Source of the DNA: Psilocybe azurescens
Taxonomy: Eukaryota; Basidiomycota; Agaricomycetes; Agaricales; Agrocybaceae
Assembly: GCA_023853785.1 (NCBI GenBank)
Contig: JAJIRX010000159.1
Coordinates: forward strand, 62,001 to 126,000
Direction: 5' to 3'
Length of the DNA: 64,000 bases
The first letter of the stretch is position 1. Each line of letters starts with the position of its first letter. A model generated the notes under the pieces. The model was not told the DNA's origin. It made no database searches and saw only the letters and a program-made list of their open reading frames with translations. Of the stretch, positions 22,298-34,800 are shown in pieces. Made by a program: the position numbers and the translations under genes.

Positions 22298-22717
22298 ATG
22301 CAGCAGGCAGTGCTGCTTGAAAAACTTGTGACAAAATATTGTATTTCAATCCCTTACCTTGCATGCTGGAATGGCAAAAATATCATTCGTGATGCATGCA
22401 ATGAAGCATTCAAGAGGTTTCTTGTATTTTTGTTAACAACCCAAGGAACCAACATCCGTCATCGGGTACAGACTTTGTATGGAGCAGTCTGCAACTATTT
22501 GCTGGAATTCAAAAGGTCGAATCCTTCGCCATTCAAAATCATCATCGACTGGACCCAATATCCAAATCACTATGTTATTAATCGTTTTACGGCCGATGAC
22601 TTGGATGATGATCGGGACACATGGCGAGTTATTTACGTCGATGAATTCATTCTTCCGAGCGACGAGGATATACAGGAACCTGCCGAGCAAAGTGATCGGC
22701 CATGCGGGAACACATAG
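22298..22717 (+). CDS. Hypothetical protein fragment (about 139 aa)
   Basis: An open frame with balanced composition, opening after a plausible TTTCAATGCAG acceptor (22,290-22,301), so it may be an exon of a larger gene. The C-terminal half is acidic (TADDLDDDRDTWRVIYVDEF). No family recognised. Two GGCCGA/TCGGCC hexamers (22,591 and 22,697), the signature word of the KDZ element, suggest it may derive from a related element's accessory gene. Confidence 0.4.
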   Translation: MQQAVLLEKLVTKYCISIPYLACWNGKNIIRDACNEAFKRFLVFLLTTQGTNIRHRVQTLYGAVCNYLLEFKRSNPSPFKIIIDWTQYPNHYVINRFTADDLDDDRDTWRVIYVDEFILPSDEDIQEPAEQSDRPCGNT

Positions 22718-23636
22718 TTTGGGCGTACGCGTATATTTGGAGGGTGCTGTGGCGTTAACATAAAAGGAAAATGCACAAGCGTAGATACTAGAATGTTCCA
22801 CTATATGTAATGGTATTTTGACCCTTCCGAAACCAACCGAGTCACTGAGATGGTAGGTTAGAGACAGACATTGAAGCCTATAAGCTGAAGAGTAGCCTCC
22901 GTTTTAATCGTCTGATTCACATACACGCGAGCGTACATTCATTTTCACACAGCACGAGCCTCGAATCATTCAGACCGAACCTGCTGGCTGAAGGCTGATA
23001 CGTTCGGTTCCCTTTTCTCCTCCTCTCTTCAAAGTCGCCTCAAGGTTACTTGTATCACACACGCGAGTGTTTAATCAATGTCAATGAAACAATATTTTCT
23101 TTTTTCAAGTTCATTGATTAATCGTGAAAGCTAAAAATACTCAATACCCCAAACTCGTGCTAGCTATGTATGTAGGTATGAATTTATTTTAGCTACAGTA
23201 CCAGCACCAGTACGAAAAATAGAATGTAGGGTTTCTTCGGCATCGTCCAGGCACCAAGACATTGATAGGGCATCGGTCGCAAGGGAGGGGTTGTTACAGT
23301 CGTTTTATGTGTTCGGTATTTCTTCGTCTTTTCATGCTTGCAAGGGGCTTACTAGAATTAAAATTCATAAACCATAAATCAAATAGCGATCCCAATCGCA
23401 AAGGGGATCACAAGTCAGCAAGCGAAAAAGAATAAACACGAAGCACCCCGGCACTCGACTCAAACTCCATCCGTAGAACAGTTACGGAGGAGGAGCGCAG
23501 AGGGTGCCATCGCTTTTACTGAGTACGTGGGGGCGCATGTAGTAGTAGAACGAAAGGAGAATGATAACCATAACGCCACAAAGCGCACGCATTCACATAC
23601 AAACCGAAACCGAAACCCAACTCCCAATCCGGACGA
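22718..23636. other. Stretch without a supported gene
   Basis: Unique DNA of mixed composition. Only short open frames and no repeats shared with the rest of the window. Confidence 0.5.
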
Positions 23637-26600
23637 CTAGAGAGACCAGAAAAAATCCACTCCAGATGCAGGCGGCAGCAGCAAGGCGTGGTGGCATATA
23701 ATTAAGGAACACGGGCATGTACACACAATCGACTCGGATGCCAACTCGGGGCATAGGATCGTATTAATAATAAATAGGAGAAATGAGGGCAATTGGAGGA
23801 ATGGATGGATGGATAGACGGTGTGCCCCAGGGCGTATGATGCTTTCGGGTACGGCATTGGTGGGTTGAGATGTGAAAAGAAGGTGAAGTCGAAGTGGGAG
23901 GTGACAGGCAGTGACAAAATAGGCAGTGGAGGATAAATGGTGGAAGCGAAGGTAACAGTGCAAAAGACAATGGAAGGGTGTAAAAGTTGAAATTTGCAAA
24001 TAAAAAATGGGGGTTCGAGAACAAAGTGCATGCACAGAGGGAAGGTGGGAAGTCGAATGTCAGATGTCAGAAGGGGAGACGATAAGGAACAGGGAAAGGG
24101 ACTGGAAGGGGTGGGATGGAGGGATAAGCGGGAGTAGGGAGGATGTGAACATAATGAAACCAAATACCAAATTCTCAGAAATCCATCTCCATTCAAAAAC
24201 CATACAACGCACGCACCAATCACCACCAGAATCTACACCCAAACCCCTCAGTAATCCATCCCAACATACCAATCCATAACCGACGACGGGTCATACCCCC
24301 TTTCCATCTCCTGCACGCAACCCTCTCTATCCTCATCAGCAGCCCACGGACACGTACGCAGACTGCTCCTCAAGCCTTTCTCTAATCCTTTTTACCCATT
24401 GCGACCACCTGAAATGACGCCGCCGAACTCTATGCGCGCAGGCGCCATGCGGTGCTTCATGAGCAGGACAGCGCGGCGTTAGCGTGCCGACTTGGAGACA
24501 CAGGTGCGGGGGAGAGTGGAGAGGATTGGATTGGGCGGGCGGGTACCTGGGCGTTGTTAGGGGATGAAGCAGGGACTGGAGCGGGTTCTTGCTGTCGGAA
24601 CTGGATCTTGTGCATCTCGTGCTCGCCTTCGTCCATCAAGCTCTGTCTCAGATGCACCCTGCATCCGCGAAAAGACCTTCAGCCGAATCGCGAGGAGCGC
24701 ATCTTGCACTTCGAGCTCTACAGTGCGCTGTCTGCGCTTGGCGGAGGAGAGCATGTTGTTGAAAAAAGGCAGGATGTAGTCGAAATCATCTTAGACGGTA
24801 GCAGAGTGTCGTCGTCCTCGACGAGAGGGAAGCGGCCAAAGCGGCTCGAGCTCTGATCAGAAGCACCAGCGACGCGGATGCCAGATCCACGGTGACACTT
24901 CATTTCCGAGGCTGCCGTCGCAGTGGAAGGGACATCAACAACAACGTCGTCATCGTTGTACTCGACAACAACGACAACAGACGCACAGGGACCAGACATC
25001 AGCATCGGACTATTTAACCTGCTCACAGCCGCAGGGGACGTCGCAGAGGCAGCGGCGCGCGCCATCTCGGTTCTGTACCGCTTCTCGAGCCGTGCATGAC
25101 CATGCGGTAGACATACACGACCACGTTAGGGTCCGAGAACGCGACGCGCTGGCGGCACGGCAAATGCGAATAGGGGCGTGCATTTGACGAGGACGAAGAA
25201 CGTGAGGGAGAAGAAGAGAGCTTAACCGCAACAGGCGTAGGGATGCGCAACGGCTTTGAACGTTGGCATAGATAGGGTCAGGGTTAGGGTTAGGTGCAGC
25301 GGGATGCCGAGCGGGACGGAGATGCCGAGCACGGCGGCGGCGGCGGTGATGGCGACAAATACAGCGGGGTCGAGAATCTCCTCTTTCTCCTTCTTCAGCT
25401 GCAGCCGCTGCTTTGCATCTTGCAGAAATAACGACAGCACAGCGAGCGACAGATACTGCTACTGCTACTGTTCCGCGGTGTTGGACGTGAGCAAGGACGG
25501 ACGCTTGGGGCTCTCCTGGTGACCGTACTGTTGTTGTTGGTCATGGTCATGGTGCACGGCCATATCCGTTGCGCGCCACACGACGACGCCACTCCCGAGC
25601 GCAGGTTCTCTGAGCTCCATCATGCGCTGCAGTAGTGGGGAGACGATAACCGGGTTGTGGCCCTGGCTCTTTACTGACATATAGCGTCCAGTTCGGTTCC
25701 TTCACTTCGTCCAGCCTTTCTTACCCATACTATCAGATATTTCCTCACCCGATTGCCAAGTACGTTCCATTTTTTTTAAACACATACTAACCCCCGTATC
25801 GCAGAGTGCAATTTAACCACAAGGTACTACGGACGGCGGTAGCACTCCTTATCTTCTTGGTGTATTCGCACATGATGAAAGGAATCAGCGAGAACCATGC
25901 CTCGAAACACTGATACCCGTGGTTATCGCACGACTCTGACTCTATATTTGCATGGCATCGATGATCTCTCTGTGCTATGCCACCTTTTTTCTCTTTCCAA
26001 GGTATTCTCATTGAATGGCATGCATGTGGACCTCAAATCAAACGATCCCTCAAATACGATCCTTCAATGCACCAGGCCCAGAACATGTTTTATGATGCAG
26101 GAAAAAGCAACTTCTGGGCTCGTCATGCAGCATATATCCACGGGTTGCTTTTAATAATATTCACATTCGCCCCATCCATCGTAAGTATTCCAGCCACTCT
26201 AAACACCTTGCAACTCCAAACTCAGATCTCCGACTAGCTCAGGCTGTATTTTCCACATCATGCTTGATGTTTTGAGAGTCCATACATCCTGATCGAGAGC
26301 TCCATTCCAGCAGATACTCGCGATCCTACTCTCCTCGTACTCATACTGCGGCTACCACGTTAAAGAAGTGACCTCACCCATCCACGGTTCCACTCATAGA
26401 ATGATGCACTGACGTTCGCGGGTTCTCTGCACGCAGAACTGGCCTTCATCACGCATCTGTGTAGTTGGTCGTAATTGGGTAAAGGGCGCTTCATTGCAAT
26501 ATATTCTCATTTACTGGAAACGAGCAGACAATTTTCCTCCGACTTCCGCATATTTAAGTGATCGAGATCAAAGAACGACAGACGGGAAGCGATCAAATGA

Positions 26601-27700
26601 CGAAAAAAGGAAGGTCATAGAGTCCTCCCCCCCCAAAAAAAAAAAAAAAAAAAAAAAACAGAAAAGGCGCATACATAGCAGATCCTTAACGCGCCGCATA
26701 TACATCCTCTTATGCCTCCTCCCTATATCCCCTTCCCTGCTTCCCTTGCCCCTTCCTTCCTTCCCTCAAGCCTCCTTCCCCCATCCCCATCCCCGCCTCA
26801 AAATACCCCCACAGGTACAACAAGCGTCACCGGTACTACACGTCTCCCACGCATCCCAATTGCCTCATTCACAGGCCATAGCGCGTACTGCATAGGCGCC
26901 AGTGCGACGATGAGTGAGAGTAAGGCGGCGTAGAGCAACAAGGTGAAAAATGCGTGGACCGAGAGTAGAAGCATGGTGGGGAGGCGCAGGATATATGTAT
27001 GCATAGGGTGGAGAGCATAGAGGAGGCAGGAGAGGTGCTTGTAAAATGAGGTGGCAGAGTGTGGTGCGCGGGCGCCGTGGTCGAGGTCAGCGGAAGCAGT
27101 GCCATTGAAGTTTCATACGACGTCATCCTGATCGTCCTCACTATCACACATCACCCCGTCCATAACATTCACGCCTGGCCCTGTCACACCTGCTGCCCCA
27201 ATGTCGGACGTAATGGAAACACCGACACCGACACCCCAGGCAGGCTAATCCGCACTGCTTTCATCCGGACGACTCCGCCTAAAATATCATGAAGCGATAC
27301 GGAGATGGTCGTTTAGGAGCTGAATTCTGCCTGTGGGGGTAGGATTGGGAGAATGAGTCATGTAAGTATACTTTTGGCGGTCACCTTGATTCCGCTTCAA
27401 GTTACCCATGCACTGACTTCACTGGCCTATTGTCCTGCTGCCGACTCCTCCACGTCAGTATTAACATCTTCATCCATATTCATACTGCCACTCTTAACGG
27501 CCCCATATCCGGAGTCCGTAACAGAAACCCCAACTCTAACGAGTATACCACAAGAAAATGTTTTTCATATCCCATGCCTCTTGAACAGTGCATAGACTTC
27601 GAACGTCATGCCGAGGGATGAGATAAAGCCTTCTTTGCAGGAGACGAAGTACAGTGTTGATCATAGCTGAGGTGTGGCTGACGATCAAGGCTGACGGGCA
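23637..27700 (-). other. Unresolved gene-like region, probably remnants of membrane-protein gene(s) on the minus strand
   Basis: Several minus-strand segments look coding but do not join: hydrophobic FFTLLLYAALLSLIVALAP (~26,950-26,893), GYQCFEAWFSLIPFIMCEYT (~25,918-25,860), KEKEEILDPAVFVAITAAAA (~25,385-25,325) and the charged helix KRRQRTVELEVQDALLAIRL (~24,738). At 27,640-27,430 there is EGFISSLGMTFEVYALF followed by VTDSGYGAVKSGSMNMDEDV. A multi-exon gene or a decayed one would both fit, and I recognise no family. The stretch also holds a 24-A run at 26,635-26,658 and a short TTAGGG-like stretch at 25,273-25,294. Confidence 0.3.
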
Positions 27701-28245
27701 TTGAGGTCGACTTTCTGAGCGGGGACACTAAATGGATGATGGTGAGGATACCGGGGACTCGGATTTAGTATCTCCTTTCAGCTTGTGGGACGACCGATTC
27801 CTCGTTGTTGTTCAAGTACCCAGAATGTCCCAATCCAAAGTTAAATTAGAAAAGTGGTCATCGCAGGTACTCCTGATACCCCTGGGTTTCGGGCTCAGCG
27901 ACGCCCTGCTCGGTACCTCCTTTCCTTATTGTATGGTCCCCTTTACATCTTTCGATCTTCTGTCGGACACTAATTGTCCACAATATGTAACAAGACCCCT
28001 CTACGTTAGGATCCGATGATTTTGCACAGAACTACCTACCTACGACGGCGACGTCGACATTCAACGTCTCTTCTGTCTATTTAAAGCTCACGATCTACGG
28101 TCTGGATTGTAATAGGCACAAGAATTGGTCTGTATGCCGCTCTGTGCGAGCGCTCAGGTTGTTATGTTGCGTGTGGCACTCGATGGAGAGTCAACACATC
28201 CTGTGGGCATGTGTTCACGTAAATGCGTACGTTTCTGTTCCTTTG
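27701..28245. other. Stretch without a supported gene
   Basis: One short open frame (27,732-28,019) without family resemblance. Otherwise nothing recognisable. Confidence 0.45.
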
Positions 28246-28560
28246 CTAATTTCTTTTGGCACTAGGAAGGACGCCGTGGGCAGCTGAGTATTCGTCCATC
28301 CGAAACTTCATTTCGCAAATGTAGTTGACATCATAGCTATTTAAAACCGGTGAACTATGCAGGGGTCATGCACAATATTCACTACTCTCATACTCAGGGC
28401 CCTAATGCACGACTTCAGATCAGAGAAAATGCTGCACAATGAAGCTACTCTTAATGAACTCTAGATACTGGTGCATCGAAACTAAACATCCGTATTATAT
28501 TTCTCATAAATCTGCTTGTAGATCCTTTAATATCACCCTTAACGAAGGTACAATGCAAAA

Positions 28561-29104
28561 CTAAACTGGGCTGCAGCTGAACGAGCTTGCCTGGTCGTTA
28601 AAGTTCACATTCCCTCCGGTTCCAGGAACAGGCGTCCCGAAACTCCAAGTTCCACCTTGCAAGACCACCTGGGAGCCCCCTTTCAGAGACAAGCAACCAG
28701 CATCGCTTAAGTTTCGAATCCCAGTATGAGACCAATATGCTCTATAAGATGACAAAGAAACAGGGACGTACGCAAAGAAACTGCACACGAAACCACCTGG
28801 GACAACAACAGCCGACGACTCCTTGTCGAGGAAGCTGAGCCCGCCAGTGAAGTTGACGCAGGCGTCGGAGACCACAGGAATGGTCACGCATCCGGTCCCG
28901 ATGTTCCCCGTACACACCTCCACGCTCGGGGTGACACTCTGTTATAGTCGAGTGTATTTAGTTGAAAATGCTGATAAATTCGGAAACAAAATAACGCACT
29001 GCTGCTCTTTCCTCGTAAACGTTGTTGGAGGTGGGTGCCGCACTAGCAATGGTAATCATTGCGACGATTGCGAGTACGTTGGTGAAGATGGTCTTGGAAA
29101 ACAT
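28561..29104 (-). CDS. Small secreted cysteine-containing protein (intact copy)
   Basis: ATG 29,104 opens a typical signal peptide (MFSKTIFTNVLAIVAMITIA, then SAAP). Two introns fit GT-AG rules: GTGCGT...ATAACAG (~60 bp) after the signal region, and GTACGT...CTTAAG (66 bp) after GGFVCSFF. With both removed the product is about 128 aa, with six cysteines (VCTG, GCVT, ACVN, VCSF, GCLS, SCSP) and a TWSF...GNVNFND C-terminus. The pattern resembles small secreted proteins of wood-decay and litter Agaricomycetes, function unknown. A TATATAAG box (29,203-29,210) lies about 100 bp upstream of the ATG. The G5 run at 28,676-28,680 (read as C5 on plus) keeps the frame open. Confidence 0.8.
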
Positions 29105-29202
29105 TGTTGTTATATGATAGTTTGCTTTGAAACTGTTCTTTGTGTTTGGGAGAAGCCTTAGAGTGATTCAGTGAACTGAAGATATGCGATAGTTCACTTG
29201 AA

Positions 29203-29210
29203 CTTATATA
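29203..29210 (-). promoter_or_regulatory. TATA box of the small secreted protein gene (left arm)
   Basis: TATATAAG on the minus strand, about 100 bp before the ATG at 29,104. Conserved in the other arm. Confidence 0.65.
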
Positions 29211-29595
29211 CTGCAGTCCTCTTTGCATCCCTGAATATCTTGGAACTGCTTTCTGCATAACATTTTGTCCTTGATTTTCAAAAACGCCGAATCCCGACAT
29301 GTGAGCGCCCTTGACAGATCTATTAAAAACATCCGGCAGCTAGAAACGCCTGCGTATATTTTTAACGAGGCTTGCATCCAAAAATTTCACACACTGGTTT
29401 TCTTCCCATAACTTATCTTATTTTATGATGTTCAGTGCTGATAGATAAAAACAAATACGCCGTTAGGCTCATGTGCACACAAAGTCCTTGTTTTCCCTGT
29501 TCCAGATCTAAACTTTGATTGGTTGATATCCTTCTCACCAGGTTACTATCGATTACATGTGCCCGTTAATACGGCAGTTGTGACAGTGAGAAAAT

Positions 29596-30494
29596 AATGT
29601 TGTTATATTATAGTTTGCTTTGAAATCGTTCTTTATCTTTGGGTGAACCCTCGGAGTCATTCAACTTGGTATCATCACCCTGTGATTCGCCCACATTGTG
29701 CAATGATAGTTAAGAGGCAAACGGAAATTATTAGGAGACACATCCCTTATGAATACAACATGATGGCCGACTTGAATCTTGCATCTTAATCGATATTGAG
29801 CGTTCTTCTACTAAACTTGTGTGTGTCAGACATTTCGATCTGGTGAGATTTTAATGTCAATTTTCCATGTCTAGAGCTCTTGTCTATTAACTCGAACCTC
29901 TTTCTCAAGGGTTTCACCACTGTCATCATGCTTTCCTTGGAAGAGCCAAGTTCGTTTTCCGTGAGTTATTATGTACGTATATCACTGTGCCCTTCGACGA
30001 AGCCAATTATTTGTATTGTGGTTGGCTCCGAGGGCTCTTTTTATTTATGGATTTTACATCGCTATTCCACAGTGATTGCTATCTCAATGAAACGATACTC
30101 TGATCCGTGAAGGACGAACCGAATCAAAAGTGTGATGAGAATTGAGCGAGAAAAGTATATTTGCAGTCATTAGATTTACCAGACCTGTGCAATAAAAGCT
30201 ATCGAAGGCAATAGGCGATTGTACTTTCCGGCGTCTTTCCCACTTGACGCTTCTGCGAGTTCACATCGCACGGCATTTTCTGTGTCCGTGGGACCTAATT
30301 TTGAACAAGTAATTATATTTAGCTGACTGGTATTCCTGACACGTGAATTAAATTCATAATGGAACGGACTACAAACATCACTACTATGAAGTCATCCATT
30401 CATTGAATGAATCTCAATTGACTGTAGTGACAGCCGTGAACCTCGCGCAAACTTAAGAAGAGAAACGCCAGGACATCCTATTCGTGGGGCTTGA
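29596..30494. other. Spacer of the inverted duplication
   Basis: No supported gene. Its first ~90 bp (29,588-29,680) resemble the start-codon/5' leader region of the secreted protein gene (29,100-29,175): TTATAGTTTGCTTTGAAA and TCTTTGGG-GAA follow in the same order. This suggests a third, eroded copy lay here. Confidence 0.5.
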
Positions 30495-30879
30495 GCTTGG
30501 TCACTCTGGCAACCGCCGTATTAACGGGCACATGTAATCGATAGTAACCTGGCGAGAAGGATATCAACCAATCAAAGTTTAGATCTGGAACAGGGAAAAC
30601 AAGGACTTTGTGTGCACATGAGCCTAACGGCGTATTTGTTTTTATCTATCAGCACTGAACATCATAAAATAAGATAAGTTATGGGAAGAAAACCAGTGTG
30701 TGAAATTTTTGGATGCAAGCCTCGTTAAAAATATACGCAGGCGTTTCTAGCTGCCGGATGTTTTTAATAGATCTGTCAAGGGCGCTCACATGTCGGGATT
30801 CGGCGTTTTTGAAAATCAAGGACAAAATGTTATGCAGAAAGCAGTTCCAAGATATTCAGGGATGCAAAGAGGACTGCAG

Positions 30880-30887
30880 TATATAAG
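30880..30887 (+). promoter_or_regulatory. TATA box of the right-arm copy
   Basis: TATATAAG, about 100 bp upstream of ATG 30,986. Confidence 0.65.
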
Positions 30888-30985
30888 TTCAAGTGAACTA
30901 TCGCATATCTTCAGTTCACTGAATCACTCTAAGGCTTCTCCCAAACACAAAGAACAGTTTCAAAGCAAACTATCATATAACAACA

Positions 30986-31528
30986 ATGTTTTCCAAGACC
31001 ATCTTCACCAACGTACTCGCAATCGTCGCAATGATTACCATTGCTAGTGCGGCACCCACCTCCAACAACGTTTACGAGGAAAGAGCAGCAGTGCGTTATT
31101 TTGTTTCCGAATTTATCAGCATTTTCAACTAAATACACTCGACTATAACAGAGTGTCACCCCGAGCGTGGAGGTGTGTACGGGGAACATCGGGACCGGAT
31201 GCGTGACCATTCCTGTGGTCTCCGACGCCTGCGTCAACTTCACTGGCGGGCTCAGCTTCCTCGACAAGGAGTCGTCGGCTGTTGTTGTCCCAGGTGGTTT
31301 CGTGTGCAGTTTCTTTGCGTACGTCCCTGTTTCTTTGTCATCTTATAGAGCATATTGGTCTCATACTGGGATTCGAAACTTAAGCGATGCTGGTTGCTTG
31401 TCTCTGAAAGGGGCTCCCAGGTGGTCTTGCAAGGTGGAACTTGGAGTTTCGGGACGCCTGTTCCTGGAACCGGAGGGAATGTGAACTTTAACGACCAGGC
31501 AAGCTCGTTCAGCTGCAGCCCAGTTTAG
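30986..31528 (+). pseudogene. Small secreted protein, right-arm copy with frameshift
   Basis: Same gene as 28,561-29,104 in opposite orientation. Exons are 30,986-31,090, 31,152-31,318 and 31,385-31,528, with the introns conserved. The third exon carries GGGG (31,410-31,413) where the other arm has five G, which shifts the frame after LSLKG and removes the conserved C-terminus including the last cysteine. Everything else is nearly identical. It is either a recent pseudogene or a homopolymer error in the assembly. Confidence 0.8.
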
Positions 31529-31854
31529 TTTTGCATTGTACCTTCGTTAAGGGTGATATTAAAGGATCTACAAGCAGATTTATGAGAAATATAATACGGA
31601 TGTTTAGTTTCGATGCACCAGTATCTAGAGTTCATTAAGAGTAGCTTCATTGTGCAGCATTTTCTCTGATCTGAAGTCGTGCATTAGGGCCCTGAGTATG
31701 AGAGTAGTGAATATTGTGCATGACCCCTGCATAGTTCACCGGTTTTAAACAGCTATAATGTCAACTACATTCGCGAAATGAAGTTTCGGATGGACGAATA
31801 CTCAGATGCCCGCGGGTTCCTTCCTAGCGCGAAAAGAAATGAGCGAAACCTGTG

Positions 31855-34800
31855 ACCTCAGGTCTTTCTATTACGAACAAGCTGTCATGAAGTTTAGCAA
31901 CAGTATCTGTTAACGACGGCAAGTTTTTGCTTTACTGAACAATTTAAACAGAAGTTCTATGAGCACAGAATAATGATGATATAAAGTCGTTGCTCATGTT
32001 GTTAGTAGGCAGATCGACACCCAGATTACAGTAAAATAATCCGATATATAAGTCAGTTAGCCCTGATCACAGATTTGAACGAGATATCTCGAGAAACGGG
32101 CATCCACGATCACTACGAGTTGGAATACAAGACCGATCAACAAATAACAAGCCACCATGGGACTATTAGCACGAGACTGTGTACATCCTTGAACATAAAG
32201 ACCTAGTATGACGAGGCAGAACAATCTTAGTTTTTGAAGAGCAATAGATGATACGGAGGCATGGGCAGTACTCAAGGGTCCCTGTTATATGGCAGGCATG
32301 TGACTTAAACGAGCTCGCGCACCAACCCCCGAATCGTACCCTGCGCAAGCGTATGCTGCTGCTCCAACGGCTCTGTCACTGCGATGGTGCTCAACACCTG
32401 CAGGGCGAGCTTCATGACCTCCTGATTGAACACGTCATTGCCGTCGCTGCTTTCGTGTGCTGCGCTTCCTTCGCGTCGTACGCCTGCGCGGTCTGGGTCT
32501 GCGTGGCGCTGCTCGTGGTGCTCGAACTCCCCATCCCCATCGTCATACTGCTGCTCCACCCACCTCTGCGCAAGCGGCGAACTGACACTCGCACTCCTCA
32601 CCCGATCACTCATGGATGGCTCAGGTGTCACCAGTTGCCCGACAACCAGGTCCTCCCTCCTCTCCTCCGTGTCCTCCTCCGTTTCCGGCGTCTACGATTC
32701 TGCGTCCATGTTCTCGTGACCAGCCTCTTCCTCGTCCCCGTCTTCATGCTGCGCCCCACCCTCCGCTTCAACAGCACCACGCACCTCCGCCGCAGGTACC
32801 CCACCGCTCGACGTGCCCACTCTCCACAAGACGTACATGCCCATTCTCCCCGCGCTTAGCACGCGCCAGCTCCTCCTCCTCCTCCTCCACGCTCTCTGGC
32901 TCATGCAGAATGACCGTCGAGATGCTCCTCACGTCGCCGTCGTCGTCGTCGGCATCTTCCTCTTCTCACTCCTCATTAACATCTCCCTCCTCATGCTCAT
33001 GCCCACGCTGTTGTTCACGTTCGCGCTCATGTCCAGAACCCGGCTCGCCCGCCGCCGCCCCCTCATAATCATCCCCACATAATCATCCCCACAACAACCC
33101 CACCTCCCTCCCCATCGTCTCCTGCTTGAGCATTGCCCCTCCAGTTGGCGCACCCTCTCCAAATGGCCCGCGAGCCGCATCTGCATGTCGCGCAGCTGCG
33201 ATTGCAGGCCCTGAATTATGACCACCAGGAACACAGGGGCATTGCTGCCATTTGCAGTGGTGGTGGATGTGGGTTTGGCGTTGGGTGGAGGCGGACGAGG
33301 CAGCGGACGACATGGCACCAACGGATGTCGGTTGTTCTTGCTCCTCCCCGGACGAAGTCGAAGTTGTTGCTGCAGGCGCAGGCGCAGGCGTCGGCGGCGT
33401 GGACGACGTGGAGGTCCCTGCTACTTCTGTTGCTCCCTTCTTATCCTTCCCTCCCCGCCTCCGTCGAAATTGAGACTATAACAACGACAGGCGCAGTAGG
33501 CGATCCCGCAGACGAACCTCCGGCGGTGGCGGGTGTAGCAGCAGTAGGCCGGTTATTGGAAGGTGAAGAGGGGGCGGTGGCTGCATTATGTCCCGGTGGC
33601 AGAGCGCGTACATGCGGGAGATACGTCGAGAACAATGGAAGACTTGCAAGCTAAAAGTAGAATAAAAAAGAATATCGTCAGCATATGCTCATGGAAACAG
33701 AGCACAAGAACGGAAAGACACCGCGGCAAAAAAAAAACAAGACTCGAGACTCGAAGCACATTTTATGCAAATGCAAATCCAACCTCAAAAACCGAAAATC
33801 CAAACCATAAAAAGAAAAAACTCACACTCCCTACAAGAACATCCCCACATCGCCCATCGCCCGCATCAGATCGCCCAACTCCACCCCCGTCTCCCGGCTC
33901 TTCTGCACCTCTCCCTGCAGCGGCCTGCCTGCTCAGAATCGCATCAAGCGCTAAGCCTGTCTTGCCAGGGGGCCGAAGACCGATACCGCCCATGCTGCCC
34001 AGGCCTTGGGCGAGCTACAGGCGGCGCTGCTGGAACTGCGCTTGCGCTTGGGAGTGGGCGGTTGGCGGTGGAGAAGGGGAAGTTTTTCTGGGCCTGCGGT
34101 TGTTACTGTTGGGCCTCGTTAACACCTGCGCTGCCTAGCCCATTGAAGCTACCGCAGCCATTCATCCCTCACGTCCCCATCCCTCCAACGCCTCCCAGCC
34201 ACGCAATACCCAGATGCTGCCGCTCAAGCTGCCCTCTCAACCGTACCGGCACCACCGTGCATCTACTGCTGGTGCTGCTATACCCTGGGGGCCACCTGCG
34301 CATCCTGCTCGGTGAACACGCACACGACACGCGCGGCAACTTTGTCGTGGATGATCGTTTTGTCGTCTTCGCGGTGGTGGATGAAGATGTGGCGCTCATT
34401 CCCATCCGGCATATTCTCATCTCACTGTCCCTCCTCTCCAGCGCCCTCTCCAGCTCACGCAAATTCCTCGTCCCCGTTCCCATCCACGTCCTCGGCGCAT
34501 GAACTGCCTCATCACCTCCTGTTCCATTATACCCCCCATTCGCCTCCAAATTGTCGTGCATACAACACATGATGCCCCTCTGCTTAAGTTGAACTTGCAC
34601 GTTTTCGACGAGAGATGGGCTCCAGACGAACTGGCAGCGGAGGTGGAAGCAGAGACAGGGAGGAAGTGGCGGGGGCTAGCTATTGGAGGTGGAGGTGGGG
34701 GATGTGGGTCCGGGTCCGGGGTCGAGTGCAGAGGATGATGTGAAAGTAGACAAAAGACGTGGAGTGGGTAGTGACGGAGGCAAAGGAGGCAATGTCAGCG

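Larger units (their letters stand above)
28246..29595 (+). repeat. Left arm of a 1.35-kb inverted duplication
   Basis: Matches the reverse complement of 30,495-31,846 along its whole length with few differences. It contains a small secreted protein gene with promoter and 3' flank. The spacer between the arms is about 0.9 kb. Confidence 0.95.
30495..31846 (-). repeat. Right arm of the 1.35-kb inverted duplication
   Basis: Reverse complement of 28,246-29,595. It ends about 9 bp before the 3.1-kb direct duplication begins, so the two rearrangements share a junction. Confidence 0.95.

Noticed and set aside
25273..25294. Telomere-like TTAGGG repeat
   Set aside because: Only about two and a half units inside a possibly coding segment. 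Too short to call an interstitial telomere.
32426..33654. Plus-strand frames of 100-200 codons in the 3.1-kb duplicates
   Set aside because: Ser/Pro/Leu/Arg-biased antisense shadows of the minus-strand coiled-coil gene. The recognisable motifs are all on the minus strand.
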